Shown: one piece after another, positions 46,135-55,212 of the stretch
Layout of the letters: the number at the start of each line of letters is the position of its first letter
How positions within the stretch are numbered: position 1 is the stretch's first letter
Source of the DNA: Leucobacter triazinivorans
Lineage (GTDB): Bacteria; Actinomycetota; Actinomycetes; Actinomycetales; Microbacteriaceae
Direction: 5' to 3'
Length of the DNA: 64,000 bases
Assembly (NCBI RefSeq): GCF_004208635.1
Contig: NZ_CP035806.1
Coordinates: 1,240,001-1,304,000, forward strand
Translations under genes and position numbers: made by a program
The notes under the pieces: generated by a model
Databases searched by the model: none
Told to the model about the DNA's origin: nothing
The model's input: the letters and a program-made list of their open reading frames with translations, nothing else

Positions 46135-47457
46135 CTACGCGCTCTCCCCCGACACCGGCAGCCCGCGGCGCCGGGCCACGGCGGGCGAGGTCTCGCGCAG
46201 CCCGAGCGCCAGCACCGCGACCACCAGGGCAGCGGCCGTGCACATCCAGAATGTCGTGTCGAGCCCGTGCGCGTCGGCGATGATGCCGCCGACCCAGGGC
46301 GCGATGAACCCGCCGCCGATCTCGCCGACGCCCATGATGAGGCCCAGGCAGGAGGCCATGATCCGGGGCGACACCGTCTCGGCCGGGATCGTCGCCATGT
46401 AGAGGGTGAAGCAGCCCATGCCCGTGTAGGTCACGGCGACACCCGCGAAGAACATCCACGGCGTCGTCGCGTTCATGATGATGACGGGCGCGGCCGCGGC
46501 GATCACCGCGAAGACGATGATCGTGGGCTTGCGCCCGATTCGGTCGGAGAGCATGGGAACCACCACGCCCCAGACCACCCAGCCGACGCCGATACCGGTC
46601 AGCGCGAACGCGGTCTGCGCGGTCGACCAGTCCGGGTGCTCCTGCGCCAGGTACGTCGGCGTGAACGTCTGGGTCGTGATGAACCAGGTGATGAAGAACA
46701 CGGCGATGAGCATGCTCAGCACGATGTTGCGATCGCGGATCGCGCCGGCGAAGGTCGCCGGGCGCTGATCGAGCGGAATGGCGCTCGTGGGCGGGGCGAT
46801 CTCCGTCTGCGCCGCATCGCCGCGGCGTCCGAGCCGCAGCTCCTTCACGAAGACGAGGATGAGGATCGTGAGGATCGCGCCGGGGATGATGGTGAAGAGG
46901 AACGCGGTGCGCCAGCCCCACATCTCGGCCATCCAGACCGTGAGCAGCGGCCCGACGATCCCGCCGAGCAGGCCCGCCGACGACCCCTCGAGCAGCCCCA
47001 TGTTGAAGCCGCGGCGGCGCTCGCTCGAGGAGAACATCATGAGGGTCTGCGAGAGCGGCAGCACCCCGCCCTCGAACATGCCCATGATCGCGCGCAGCAG
47101 CAGCAGCGAGGCCAGCCCGCCGACCAGGCCCGAGAACGCCGAGCACACCGAGAACCCGATCACCGAGATCACGATGAGCGACTTCCGCCGGTCGACGCGC
47201 TCCGACAGGGCGCCGAGCAGCAGCCCGGAGATCGCCCAGGTGAGAGCCGGGATGCCGCCGAGCAGCCCCAGCACCGAATTGTCGACCCCCAGCTCGGGCA
47301 TCCAGTACGGGGCCAGGAAGTTGAGCGCGAGGCGGTCGAAGAACACGAAGCCGAACGTCGAGAACAGGATCGCGAGGAGCACGTTCTGATACGGGCTGCC
47401 CTGGGGCGGGCGCGCGGTCCCGGTCTGGCTCGCAGACGTCGTGGCGGTGGCGGTCAT
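46135..47457 (-). CDS. MFS transporter (anion/aromatic acid:proton symporter-like)
   Basis: This 440-aa major facilitator protein has about 12 spans. The loop-2/3 motif GALSERVDRRKS and the loop-8/9 motif DRIGRKPTI are present. The N-terminal FVFFDRLALNFLAPYWMPEL resembles the ACS family that takes up organic anions and aromatic acids. The ATG at 47457 is preferred; an ATG at 47475 adds six residues. Convergent with the AraC-type gene and divergent from the alcohol dehydrogenase, it probably imports or exports the pathway's substrate. Confidence 0.87.
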   Translation of the reverse strand: MTATATTSASQTGTARPPQGSPYQNVLLAILFSTFGFVFFDRLALNFLAPYWMPELGVDNSVLGLLGGIPALTWAISGLLLGALSERVDRRKSLIVISVIGFSVCSAFSGLVGGLASLLLLRAIMGMFEGGVLPLSQTLMMFSSSERRRGFNMGLLEGSSAGLLGGIVGPLLTVWMAEMWGWRTAFLFTIIPGAILTILILVFVKELRLGRRGDAAQTEIAPPTSAIPLDQRPATFAGAIRDRNIVLSMLIAVFFITWFITTQTFTPTYLAQEHPDWSTAQTAFALTGIGVGWVVWGVVVPMLSDRIGRKPTIIVFAVIAAAAPVIIMNATTPWMFFAGVAVTYTGMGCFTLYMATIPAETVSPRIMASCLGLIMGVGEIGGGFIAPWVGGIIADAHGLDTTFWMCTAAALVVAVLALGLRETSPAVARRRGLPVSGESA

Positions 47458-47553
47458 GCGGATGAGGCTCCTCATCGAGTCGGCGGCAGCACGAACTGCC
47501 GATCGCGGGTGGACGAACAAGAACGCTACTGGGCGGCCGCGGGGCGGTTCGCG

Positions 47554-47588
47554 ACGATTCCGGACGGGGTGCGGCACGATTCCGGACG
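47554..47588. promoter_or_regulatory. Candidate AraC-type binding sites
   Basis: ACGATTCCGGACG occurs twice (47554-47566 and 47576-47588), 22 bases apart, the spacing used by AraC-family dimers. A TAGCTT -10 box at 47627-47632 lacks a good -35 box, as activator-dependent promoters do. It sits between the MFS and alcohol dehydrogenase genes. Confidence 0.5.
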
Positions 47589-47739
47589 CGATGCGCACGA
47601 ACGCCGGTTTTGCGTCGGCGGCTCAGTAGCTTGGGAGGCGCGCGGCTGCGCCGGGACCGCTCGCGGCCCGGACGGCGCGGCCCGCCGTCACCGCCGACCG
47701 CAGAGCCGTCGGCCGAACCGCTCGTCGAAAGGACTCGTT

Positions 47740-48840
47740 GTGAAAGCTGCAGTGTTGCACTCCGTGGGGGCGCCGTTCACCGTCGAGGACGTGGTGCTCG
47801 CCGCGCCGCTCGGCCGGGAGGTGCGCGTCGACGTCCGGGCGAGCGGCCTCTGCCACAGCGACCGGCACGTGCAGCTGGAGGGGCTCGGCATGCCCTTCCC
47901 CTCGGTGCTCGGCCACGAGATCTCGGGTGTGGTCGCCGAGATCGGGCCCGACGTCACCGAGCTCGCCCCCGGCGACCACGTGGTCGCATATCTCGTGAGC
48001 CACTGCGGACGCTGCCGCGACTGCATCGCCGGCGAGCCCTTCCGCTGCGCCAACACCGACTACGTGCGTCGCTCCCCCGAGCAGGGCCCCCGCATCACCC
48101 GCCGCAACGGCGAGGAACTGGCGCAGGTGGTCGACATCTCCGGCTTCGCCGAGCAGGTGCTGGTGCACGAGAACAACCTGGTGAAGGTGAACGACGAGAT
48201 CCCGTTCGACCGCGCCTGCCTGCTCGGATGCGGGGTGATCACCGGGGCGGGCGCCGCGATCAACACGGCGCAGGTGCGCGTGGGCGACACCGTCGCCGTC
48301 ATCGGCGCGGGCGGCGTCGGGCTGAACGTGGTGCAGGGCGCGCGGATCGCCGGCGCGAGCCGCATCATCGCGATCGATCTGCAGGACGAGAAGCTGGAGC
48401 TGGCCCGGCGCTTCGGAGCCACGCACACCATCAACTCGGGCAGCGTCGACGACGTCGTCGCCGCGGTGGCCGAGATCGCGGGGACCGCGGGCGTCGACCA
48501 CTCCTTCGAGGTGATCGGCCTCGTGCCCACCGTGCGCCTCGCACTCGACGTGCTCCGCCCCGGCGGCACGGCGTACGCGATCGGCCTGCAGAAGCCCGGC
48601 GCGCAGCTCGCTCTGGACGGCGCACCCGATCTCTTCCCCCTGCAGAAGAGCCTGAAGGGCGTCTTCATGGGGTCGACCAACCCGAAGCGCGACATTCCCG
48701 TCTACGCCGATCTCTACCTGCAGGGCCGGCTCAACCTCGACGATCTCATCCACAACCACATCTCGCTCGACGGGATCAACGAGGCCTACGAGGAGCTGGA
48801 GGGCGGCAAGGTCGCCCGGAGCATCATCGTCTTCGACTAG
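47740..48840 (+). CDS. Zinc-dependent alcohol dehydrogenase (MDR family)
   Basis: This 366-aa medium-chain dehydrogenase has catalytic zinc ligands in GLCHSDRHV and GHEISG, plus Cys in LLGCGVITG. Structural-zinc cysteines are in CGRCRDCIAGEPFRC, and the NAD site is VAVIGAGGVGLNVV. These features fit class III-like and aryl-alcohol dehydrogenases. The GTG start has AAAGGA 7 bases upstream; a long upstream frame is a shadow of the MFS gene. The stop overlaps the convergent membrane oxidoreductase stop by 3-4 bases. AraC-type sites precede it. Confidence 0.93.
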   Translation: MKAAVLHSVGAPFTVEDVVLAAPLGREVRVDVRASGLCHSDRHVQLEGLGMPFPSVLGHEISGVVAEIGPDVTELAPGDHVVAYLVSHCGRCRDCIAGEPFRCANTDYVRRSPEQGPRITRRNGEELAQVVDISGFAEQVLVHENNLVKVNDEIPFDRACLLGCGVITGAGAAINTAQVRVGDTVAVIGAGGVGLNVVQGARIAGASRIIAIDLQDEKLELARRFGATHTINSGSVDDVVAAVAEIAGTAGVDHSFEVIGLVPTVRLALDVLRPGGTAYAIGLQKPGAQLALDGAPDLFPLQKSLKGVFMGSTNPKRDIPVYADLYLQGRLNLDDLIHNHISLDGINEAYEELEGGKVARSIIVFD

Positions 48841-50162
48841 GAATCCCAGATCGGGCCGAAGGCCGGGATCCCGCGCCGCTCGAACCCGCCGACCACCCGA
48901 TCGGTGACCGGCTTGTTGGCGACGCAGATCACCGCGTCCGCGCCGGTCGCGAGATAGGCCCGCTCGGCCACTTCGAGCACGTCGGGCTTGCCGCGCTCGG
49001 TGGTGTTCCAGATGACGGCCTCCGGCTGGGCGCGCTCGATCTCGTCGACCAGGTCGTCGCCGTAGGTGGCGCGGGGCGCCTTCGTCACCCAGACGAGACG
49101 GGCGCCCTGCGTGTCGGTCAGCAGGTGCCCGAGGATCGGGCCGACGCCGCTGCCGGTCGCAACGTAGAGCACGCGCCGGAAGAGGCGTTTGGCGTTGGCG
49201 ACCCCGGCGGTGGGCACCCCGCGCACCCAGACATGACTCGGCGGGTCGTCGATGAAGTCCGAGGTCCAGCCGCCGGCTCGCGAGACCACCATGCGGTAGC
49301 CCGACTCGCCCTCGGCGGCGGGCACGCAGGCGAACGGGTGCCACCCGAACAGCGGATGGCGGCTGATCGGACGCGTGGTGCCGACCGGCGGCACGCGCCG
49401 ATCGTCGAGGCGCACGATCGCGGCGTGCGTCGACGGCGTCTCGACGGAGATCGCCACTCTGCGCAGCAGCAGCCACGGCCAGACCGCGAGGCCTGTGGAG
49501 ACGGCGAGCATCCAGACGACGGGCGAGGTCGCGAGCGCCGCGCCGAAGCCCCGCACCGGGGTCTGAGAGTGCGCCAGCACCAGCGCGTTCGCCCAGGCGA
49601 GCAGCAGCACCGCCCAGGTGCCGAAGCGGTGCGACGCCTCGAACACGTCGTGGTGCTCGGTGCGGAAGGAGGGCGAGGCGAGCACGCAGATCGTCACGAG
49701 CACGGCGAGCACGAGCACGGCGAGGCCCATCGACACGTCGTCGTACCCGAACTCCCCGTCCGTCCAGGCGGGCGCCAGCAGCAGCGCGTAGAGCAGGTAC
49801 CAGAGGGTGCCCGAGACGGCGCCCCCGATGTGCAGTCCGCCCACCTGGTAGTACTGGGCCAGCCTGCGGCGCAGCGCGTGCGGCCACGACACGGGGGCGC
49901 GGGTGGCCAGCGCGGAGACGAGATTCACCATCCAGTGCTGACGCGGGAGGATGGCGAAGAGCAGGTTCACCTGCGAGACCGCCGCGATCACCTGCAGGCT
50001 GTGCGCGTGCGGCTGCCACCACCCCGCGATCCAGCCGGCGGCGAAGAGCAGGGCGTTCAGCAGGATCACCGCGCCCATGAGCACCGGGTAGAGCCCGACG
50101 GTCGCCCGGCCCGCGGGCGTCGTCGTCGGTGCGTCGGAGGTGGTCGACGGTGATGGGGCCAT
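48837..50162 (-). CDS. Membrane oxidoreductase with FNR-like C-terminus
   Basis: This 441-aa protein has about six N-terminal spans with a His-rich segment (FRTEHHDVFEASHRFGTW, then LAHSQ) like ferric-reductase-type heme proteins. The C-terminal half resembles a flavin/NAD(P) reductase domain, with VLYVATGSGVGPILGHLL and ICVANKPVTDRVVGGFERRG. A matching flavin motif is not obvious, so an electron-transfer role is inferred. The gene ends tail-to-tail with the alcohol dehydrogenase, sharing a CTAG. I do not recognise a characterised homologue beyond fungal TmpA-like proteins (from memory). Confidence 0.65.
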   Translation of the reverse strand: MAPSPSTTSDAPTTTPAGRATVGLYPVLMGAVILLNALLFAAGWIAGWWQPHAHSLQVIAAVSQVNLLFAILPRQHWMVNLVSALATRAPVSWPHALRRRLAQYYQVGGLHIGGAVSGTLWYLLYALLLAPAWTDGEFGYDDVSMGLAVLVLAVLVTICVLASPSFRTEHHDVFEASHRFGTWAVLLLAWANALVLAHSQTPVRGFGAALATSPVVWMLAVSTGLAVWPWLLLRRVAISVETPSTHAAIVRLDDRRVPPVGTTRPISRHPLFGWHPFACVPAAEGESGYRMVVSRAGGWTSDFIDDPPSHVWVRGVPTAGVANAKRLFRRVLYVATGSGVGPILGHLLTDTQGARLVWVTKAPRATYGDDLVDEIERAQPEAVIWNTTERGKPDVLEVAERAYLATGADAVICVANKPVTDRVVGGFERRGIPAFGPIWDS

Positions 50163-50263
50163 GCGCTCCAGACTCGCAGCGCCGCCGCCCGCGGGCTAGC
50201 GACCCAGGTCGCCAGTTGCGGCCGGGGCGCGGGCTCCCGTGCGGCGGACGACCCCGCCTGTGC

Positions 50264-50269
50264 TTAGCT
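50264..50269 (+). promoter_or_regulatory. -10 box for leaderless histidine kinase gene
   Basis: TTAGCT ends 6 bases before ATG 50276, with only G-rich bases between and no usable ribosome site. Confidence 0.4.
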
Positions 50270-50275
50270 GGGGGC

Positions 50276-52036
50276 ATGAGCGCATCACCGGGCACGGCCC
50301 GCGAGCAGGACCGCGCACCGCTGCGCCGCTCGCTGCGGCGAGCGCTGCTCGCGGTGCTCTGCGCGGCGCTCCTCAGCATCGCCCTGCTGCTCGTCGCGGT
50401 CCCCCCGAGCGGGCCGGGCGGGCCGGGCCTGCTCATCTTCCCCGTCTCGGTCCTGCTGCACGTGCTCATCGGCCTGCTGGCCTGGGACCGCCGGCCCGAG
50501 AGCCTCATGGGGCCGCTGCTGCTGCTCTCGGCGGTCGCGATGCTGCTGGCGGGCCTCGGCAACTCGATGAACGCGCCGCTCGCGGCCGTCGGCACGCTCG
50601 CGGCCACGCTGCCGCTGGCCACGCTGATCCACATGCTGCTGGCCTTCCCCACCGGCCGGCTGCGGAGCGGATGGGCGCGGGCCGCCGTGACGGCGGGCTA
50701 CCTCGCCTCCACGGTGCTCGGTCTGCCCGCCGCCCTGTGGGGGCCGGAACCGCTGTTCGGCGCCGCGCCCCGCCCCGAACTCGCCGCCCTGGGCGGCATC
50801 GCCCAGTCGACGGTGGGCACCGCGGCCTTCGCCGCGACGGCCGCGGTGCTGACCGTGCGCATCCGGCGGGCGACCCCTGCGGAGCGGCGGGTGCTGGCGC
50901 CCCTCTCCGCCTTCGGCGTAGTGTCGATCCTGCTGCTGCTCACCGCCTCGCAGCTGCTCCCGACCGTGTTCGGGTGGTCCGCAGAAGCTGCGGGGTACCT
51001 GCAGCTCTCGGTGCTCACGATCGCGCCGATCGCGGTCGTCGCGGCCGCACTCCGCGGCGGGATCGCGCGGGCCGCGGAGCTCGAGGAGCTCGGCGTGTGG
51101 CTCGCGCACGTCACCGGCGAACGGGCCGACGTCTCGGCGGTGCTCACCCGGGCGCTCGGCGATCCGTCTCTCGAGCTCTGGTTCTGGGATCCGCACGCGG
51201 CCCGCTACCTCGACGCCGCGGGCCGGCCCATCGACGCCGACCGCTTCGACCCGCGGCGCGCGCTCGAGGAGGTGGGGCTCGATGGCCGCCGCATCGGCGC
51301 GCTGGTCTACGATCCCGCCCTCGTGCCCGACGTCGAGTCGGTGCGCACCGCGAGCCGCGCGGTCGCGATCGCCCTCGACCGCGAGCGCCTCACGGCGCTG
51401 CTGCGGGCGAGCCGCGCCGATCTGCAGCGATCCCGGGAGCGGCTGGTGGAGGTCGCCGACGCCGAGCGCCGGCGCATCGCGCAGGATCTGCACGACGGCC
51501 TGCAGGCCGAGCTCGTGCTGCTGGGGATCGAGGCGCAGCAGCTGGCGCACGCCGCCGCGGGAGATCGGCGGGTCGCCGAGCGCGCCGTCGGCCTGCGCCG
51601 CAGCATCGACCGGTCGGCCGCGGGGCTGCGTGAGCTGGTGCACGACGTCATGCCCGCCTCGCTCGTGCAGCGCGGGCTCTCCGCCGCAGCCGAGGACCTG
51701 GTGGATCGCATGCCCATCCCGGTGCGGCTCAGCCTGCGACTCGACGGTCGCGACCTGCCGCCCGCGGTCGAGAGCACCGTCTACTTCGTGATCGCCGAGG
51801 CGCTCGCCAACGTGGTCAAGCACGCCGAAGCGGGCTCCGGCTCCGTGCGCATCGAGATCGCGGGATCCTCGCTGCACCTCGAGGTCGGCGACGACGGGCG
51901 CGGCGGGGCGCGGCCCGGCTCGGGATCCGGCCTGACCGGCATCGCCGAGCGCATCGACGTGCTCGGGGGCGCCTGGGATCTGCGCAGCCCCGCGGGCGGC
52001 GGCACGCGGATCCGAGCGGAGGTGCCGTGTGTCTGA
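50276..52036 (+). CDS. Sensor histidine kinase (NarL-type two-component system)
   Basis: This 586-aa membrane kinase has about eight N-terminal spans to residue 265, a linker with a GAF-like part, and a HisKA_3 dimerisation helix with the phosphorylated His406 in RRRIAQDLHDGLQAE. A HATPase domain follows with N-box EALANVVKHAE and G-boxes GDDGRGG and GSGLTGIAERI. It passes the phosphate to the response regulator, whose start overlaps by 8 bases. The signal is unknown. The start fits a leaderless transcript. Confidence 0.92.
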   Translation: MSASPGTAREQDRAPLRRSLRRALLAVLCAALLSIALLLVAVPPSGPGGPGLLIFPVSVLLHVLIGLLAWDRRPESLMGPLLLLSAVAMLLAGLGNSMNAPLAAVGTLAATLPLATLIHMLLAFPTGRLRSGWARAAVTAGYLASTVLGLPAALWGPEPLFGAAPRPELAALGGIAQSTVGTAAFAATAAVLTVRIRRATPAERRVLAPLSAFGVVSILLLLTASQLLPTVFGWSAEAAGYLQLSVLTIAPIAVVAAALRGGIARAAELEELGVWLAHVTGERADVSAVLTRALGDPSLELWFWDPHAARYLDAAGRPIDADRFDPRRALEEVGLDGRRIGALVYDPALVPDVESVRTASRAVAIALDRERLTALLRASRADLQRSRERLVEVADAERRRIAQDLHDGLQAELVLLGIEAQQLAHAAAGDRRVAERAVGLRRSIDRSAAGLRELVHDVMPASLVQRGLSAAAEDLVDRMPIPVRLSLRLDGRDLPPAVESTVYFVIAEALANVVKHAEAGSGSVRIEIAGSSLHLEVGDDGRGGARPGSGSGLTGIAERIDVLGGAWDLRSPAGGGTRIRAEVPCV

Positions 52037-52733
52037 TGCACTGCGCGTGCTGATCGCGGAGGACGAGGTGCTCCTGCGGCGCGGGCTCGAGCTCATGCTG
52101 CTCGAGGCCGGGATGGAGATCGTCGGCTCGGTCGGCGATCTCGACGCGCTGCTCGCTACGGCCGAGGCGGCCCGACCCGACCTCGTGATCACCGATATCC
52201 GCATGCCGCCCCGCTTCGCCGACGAGGGGCTGGTCGCCGCGGCGGCGATCCGCGCGGCCCGGCCGCAGACCGCGGTGATGGTGCTGTCGCAGCACGTGCA
52301 GCGCCGGTACGCGATGGAACTGCTCGGGGTCGAGGATCCGGGGCCGGACGGCGGGGTCTCGCGCATGCCGGGGCGCGTGGGCTACCTGCTGAAGCAGCGC
52401 ATCGCCGACGTCGACGCGTTCGTCGGCGACCTGCGGGAGGTGGCCGCGGGCGGTACCGCCATCGATCCCGAGGTGATCGACATCATGGTCGCCCGCGCCG
52501 CCCGCTCGGACACGGCGGTCGCGCGGCTGACCGAGCGGCAGCTCGAGGTGCTGGCGCTCGTGGCGCAGGGGCGCAGCAACTCGGCCATCGCGAGCAGCCT
52601 CTTCATCACCGAGAAGGCGGTGGTGCAGCACATCTCGCGCATCTACGATGCGCTCGGGCTGCCCCTCGCCTCGGACGCGCACCGACGGGTGCTGGCGGTG
52701 CTGCGCTACCTGAGCCGCGGCGCCGAGTCGTGA
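52029..52733 (+). CDS. LuxR/NarL-type response regulator
   Basis: This 234-aa regulator has a receiver domain with phosphoacceptor Asp56 (LVITDIRMPP) and a LuxR helix-turn-helix (LTERQLEVLALVAQGRSNSA). Around residues 100-118 an extra Gly/Pro-rich stretch (VEDPGPDGGVSRMPG) precedes the conserved GYLLKQRI, longer than usual for the family. The GTG start overlaps the kinase gene, so the pair is translationally coupled. A 20-bp tandem duplication spans its stop codon. Confidence 0.92.
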   Translation: MSDALRVLIAEDEVLLRRGLELMLLEAGMEIVGSVGDLDALLATAEAARPDLVITDIRMPPRFADEGLVAAAAIRAARPQTAVMVLSQHVQRRYAMELLGVEDPGPDGGVSRMPGRVGYLLKQRIADVDAFVGDLREVAAGGTAIDPEVIDIMVARAARSDTAVARLTERQLEVLALVAQGRSNSAIASSLFITEKAVVQHISRIYDALGLPLASDAHRRVLAVLRYLSRGAES

Positions 52734-52758
52734 GCCGCGGCGCCGAGTCGTGAGCCGC
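52711..52758. repeat. 20-bp tandem duplication over the response regulator stop
   Basis: TGAGCCGCGGCGCCGAGTCG occurs at 52711-52730 and 52731-52750, with the start of a third. The stop codon TGA is the first three bases of the second copy. Confidence 0.9.
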
Positions 52759-52848
52759 CTGCCGCGCGGCCTCGCGCACCGGGCTGCGGCGCGGGATGGG
52801 GACCTACGTCGCTAGCCGTCGCACCCGCGAGCTGCCAGACTCTGAGGC

Positions 52849-54477
52849 ATGGGGAAGAAGAACTCGGCGTCGGTCGGCGCCGCGGCGGTGCTGGCCGCCT
52901 CGATGCTGCTGACGGCGTGCTCCGGCGACACCGCGCACGAGGGAGCCGCCGTGCTGCTCGGCGATCAGCCGAACCAGGACGTGATCGCGCTGCCGGGCGA
53001 CGTCTCCGATGAGCGGGCCGTCGCGGCGGCGCTCGAGCAGCTGCCGGGGCTCGTCGAGCGCACGCTCGACGACACGGGCGTGCCGGGCATGGCGGTCGCC
53101 GTGGTGCACGGGGGCGAGACCGTCTACGCCGAGGGCTTCGGCGTGCGGGAGGCCGGGACCGAGCTGCCCGTCACCCCCGACACCGTGTTCCAGATCGCGT
53201 CGCTGTCGAAGCCGCTTTCGGCCACGGGCGTCGCGGCGGCCATCGGACAGTCCGACGGCGCGCTCGACTGGGACACCCCGATCCGCACACTCCTCCCCGG
53301 CTTCGCGTTCTCCGATCCGATCGTCACCGAGACGGCCACGGTCGGCGACGCATTCAGCCACCGCACGGGGCTCTTCACCGGGGCGGGAGACGACCTGGAG
53401 GACATCGGCTACGATCGGCGGACGATCCTCGAGCGCCTCCGTCTGCAACCGCTCGACGCGTTCCGCAGCACCTACCACTACTCCAACTTCGGGCTCACGG
53501 TCGGCGCCGAGGCCGTTGCCGAGTCCCGGCAGCAGAGCTGGGAGGATCTGATGGACGAGCTCGTGTTCGACCCCATCGGCATGGTCTCCACCTCGGCGCG
53601 GCACGCCGACTTCCTCTCCCACGACGACCGGGCGCTGCTGCACGCCAAGGTCGACGGGGAGTTCCTGCCGCTCTACGACCGCGACCCCGATCCCCAGGCC
53701 CCCGCCGGTGGAGTCTCGTCGACCGCGAACGATCTGGCGCAGTGGCTGCAGGTGCTGTTGAACGACGGCCGCACGGTCGGCGACGACGCGACCGTCGCCG
53801 ACGCGGCCGCGCTCCGAGCCGCGATGTCGCCCCAGATCGTTTCGGGCACCGGCACCGAGCTCACCGTGCGCCCGTCGCACTACGGGCACGGCTTCAACGC
53901 GTCTCCCCTGCTGTCGGGGCGCATGTCGTTCTCGCACTCGGGAGCGTTCGTGCTGGGAGCCGGCACCGCTTTCCAGGTCGTGCCCGACTGGGATCTCGGG
54001 ATCGTGGCGCTCACCAACGGCGCCCCGGTGGGCGCACCGGAATCGCTCATCGCGCAGTTCACCGACATCGTGCAGTTCGGCTCGGTCACTCGCGACTGGA
54101 CCGCCGATTTCGGCGGGTTCTTCGCGGCGCAGCTCGCCCCGGTCGGCGACCTGGTCGGCGAGGATCCGCCCGCCGCGGCCTCCTATCCCGCAGACGCCGA
54201 GCAGCTGCTGGGGCGCTACCGCAACGGCTACTTCGGCGACATGCTGATCGAGCGGCGCGGCGACGCGCTCGTGGCGCGCGTCGGCCCGGAGGGGGTCACC
54301 GAGCTCGAGCTGCTGCCGTGGGACGAGAGCCGGCTCGCCTATGCGCCGAACAATGAGAACGCACCCCTCGGATCGCTCTCGAGCGCCACGCTCACCCGCG
54401 ACGCCACGGGGATCCGCATCACCATGCAGTCGTTCGACTCGCGCGGGCTGGGCACCTGGACCCGCATCGACGAGTAG
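52849..54477 (+). CDS. Beta-lactamase-related serine hydrolase lipoprotein
   Basis: This 542-aa secreted protein has a lipobox LLTACSG near residue 25, so it should be membrane-anchored outside the cell. The serine beta-lactamase/transpeptidase fold is clear: Ser118-x-x-Lys121 (SLSK), Tyr211-x-Asn213 (YSN), and an HSG in place of KTG. A C-terminal lipocalin-like part of about 110 residues follows. The class includes D-amino peptidases and esterases as well as beta-lactamases. No ribosome site precedes the ATG, so leaderless initiation is likely. Confidence 0.87.
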   Translation: MGKKNSASVGAAAVLAASMLLTACSGDTAHEGAAVLLGDQPNQDVIALPGDVSDERAVAAALEQLPGLVERTLDDTGVPGMAVAVVHGGETVYAEGFGVREAGTELPVTPDTVFQIASLSKPLSATGVAAAIGQSDGALDWDTPIRTLLPGFAFSDPIVTETATVGDAFSHRTGLFTGAGDDLEDIGYDRRTILERLRLQPLDAFRSTYHYSNFGLTVGAEAVAESRQQSWEDLMDELVFDPIGMVSTSARHADFLSHDDRALLHAKVDGEFLPLYDRDPDPQAPAGGVSSTANDLAQWLQVLLNDGRTVGDDATVADAAALRAAMSPQIVSGTGTELTVRPSHYGHGFNASPLLSGRMSFSHSGAFVLGAGTAFQVVPDWDLGIVALTNGAPVGAPESLIAQFTDIVQFGSVTRDWTADFGGFFAAQLAPVGDLVGEDPPAAASYPADAEQLLGRYRNGYFGDMLIERRGDALVARVGPEGVTELELLPWDESRLAYAPNNENAPLGSLSSATLTRDATGIRITMQSFDSRGLGTWTRIDE

Positions 54478-54509
54478 GGGGCGGCGATCCGGCCGCGGGC
54501 GAAGCGGCG

Positions 54510-54515
54510 TAGTGT
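54510..54515 (+). promoter_or_regulatory. -10 box for leaderless DUF421 gene
   Basis: TAGTGT ends 6 bases before ATG 54522. A GGAGG run touches the ATG too closely to act as a ribosome site. Confidence 0.45.
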
Positions 54516-54521
54516 GGAGGG

Positions 54522-55094
54522 ATGCAACCACCGGGCGGCTGGACCGACACCCTCATCGCGGCGCTCGGCATCGAGTGGCACCGCATCCCGGTCGTCATCG
54601 CCTCCGCGGTCATCATCTACCTCGTCTTCCTGCTGCTCGTGCGCATCTTCGGTGCGCGCATCCTCACCGTCACGAGCGGCTTCGACGCCCTGGTCTTCAT
54701 CATGCTCGGAGCGGTCGCGGGGCGCGTGATCCTCGGCCACCCGCCAACGGTGGCGGCCGGCGTGATCGGCCTCGTCACCCTGATGGTGATGGAGGCGATC
54801 TTCGGCGCCGTGGAGCGCACCTGGGCGACGCGACGGCTCGTGAGCGCCCGGCCCGTGCTCGTCTTCGCCCACGGCCGGGCCATCGAGACGGCCTGCAGGC
54901 GCACGCACACCTCCGAGGCCGACCTGCACACGGCGATGCGCCGGGCCGGGGTCGCCGCCCCGGCCGAGGTGCAGTGCATCATCCTCGAGCCCCACGGCGA
55001 CTACTCGCTGATCCGCGCGGGCGCACCGCTCGATCCCGCGCTCTTCGCGCACGTGGTCGGCGCCGAGGAGCACCTCTTCACCGCACGCGACTGA
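54522..55094 (+). CDS. DUF421/YetF-family membrane protein
   Basis: This 190-aa protein has three N-terminal spans and a C-terminal soluble domain, the YetF/DUF421 layout. The family motif region LVRIFGARILTVTSGFDALVFIMLGAV and the later AEVQCIILEPHGDYSLIR are visible. The function is unknown; some relatives act in spore or lipid processes. It stands alone with its own promoter. Confidence 0.88.
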   Translation: MQPPGGWTDTLIAALGIEWHRIPVVIASAVIIYLVFLLLVRIFGARILTVTSGFDALVFIMLGAVAGRVILGHPPTVAAGVIGLVTLMVMEAIFGAVERTWATRRLVSARPVLVFAHGRAIETACRRTHTSEADLHTAMRRAGVAAPAEVQCIILEPHGDYSLIRAGAPLDPALFAHVVGAEEHLFTARD

Positions 55095-55199
55095 GCCGCC
55101 GAGGCGGATCTCAGCCCCCTCCCGGCTCGGTTCCACCGTTCCCTCGCGCGGCGGCGGATCCGGCCGCTCCTCGATTTCGTCCCGCCCCGCGGAACGCAC

Positions 55200-55205
55200 T
55201 AGAGT
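55200..55205 (+). promoter_or_regulatory. -10 box for leaderless binding-protein gene
   Basis: TAGAGT ends 7 bases before ATG 55213 and no ribosome site is present. Confidence 0.45.
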
Positions 55206-55212
55206 TGACCCC

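Noticed and set aside
46267..47739. N-terminal extension of the alcohol dehydrogenase through the MFS gene
   Set aside because: The extension is a frame shadow. The enzyme's normal N-terminus follows a ribosome site at 47740.
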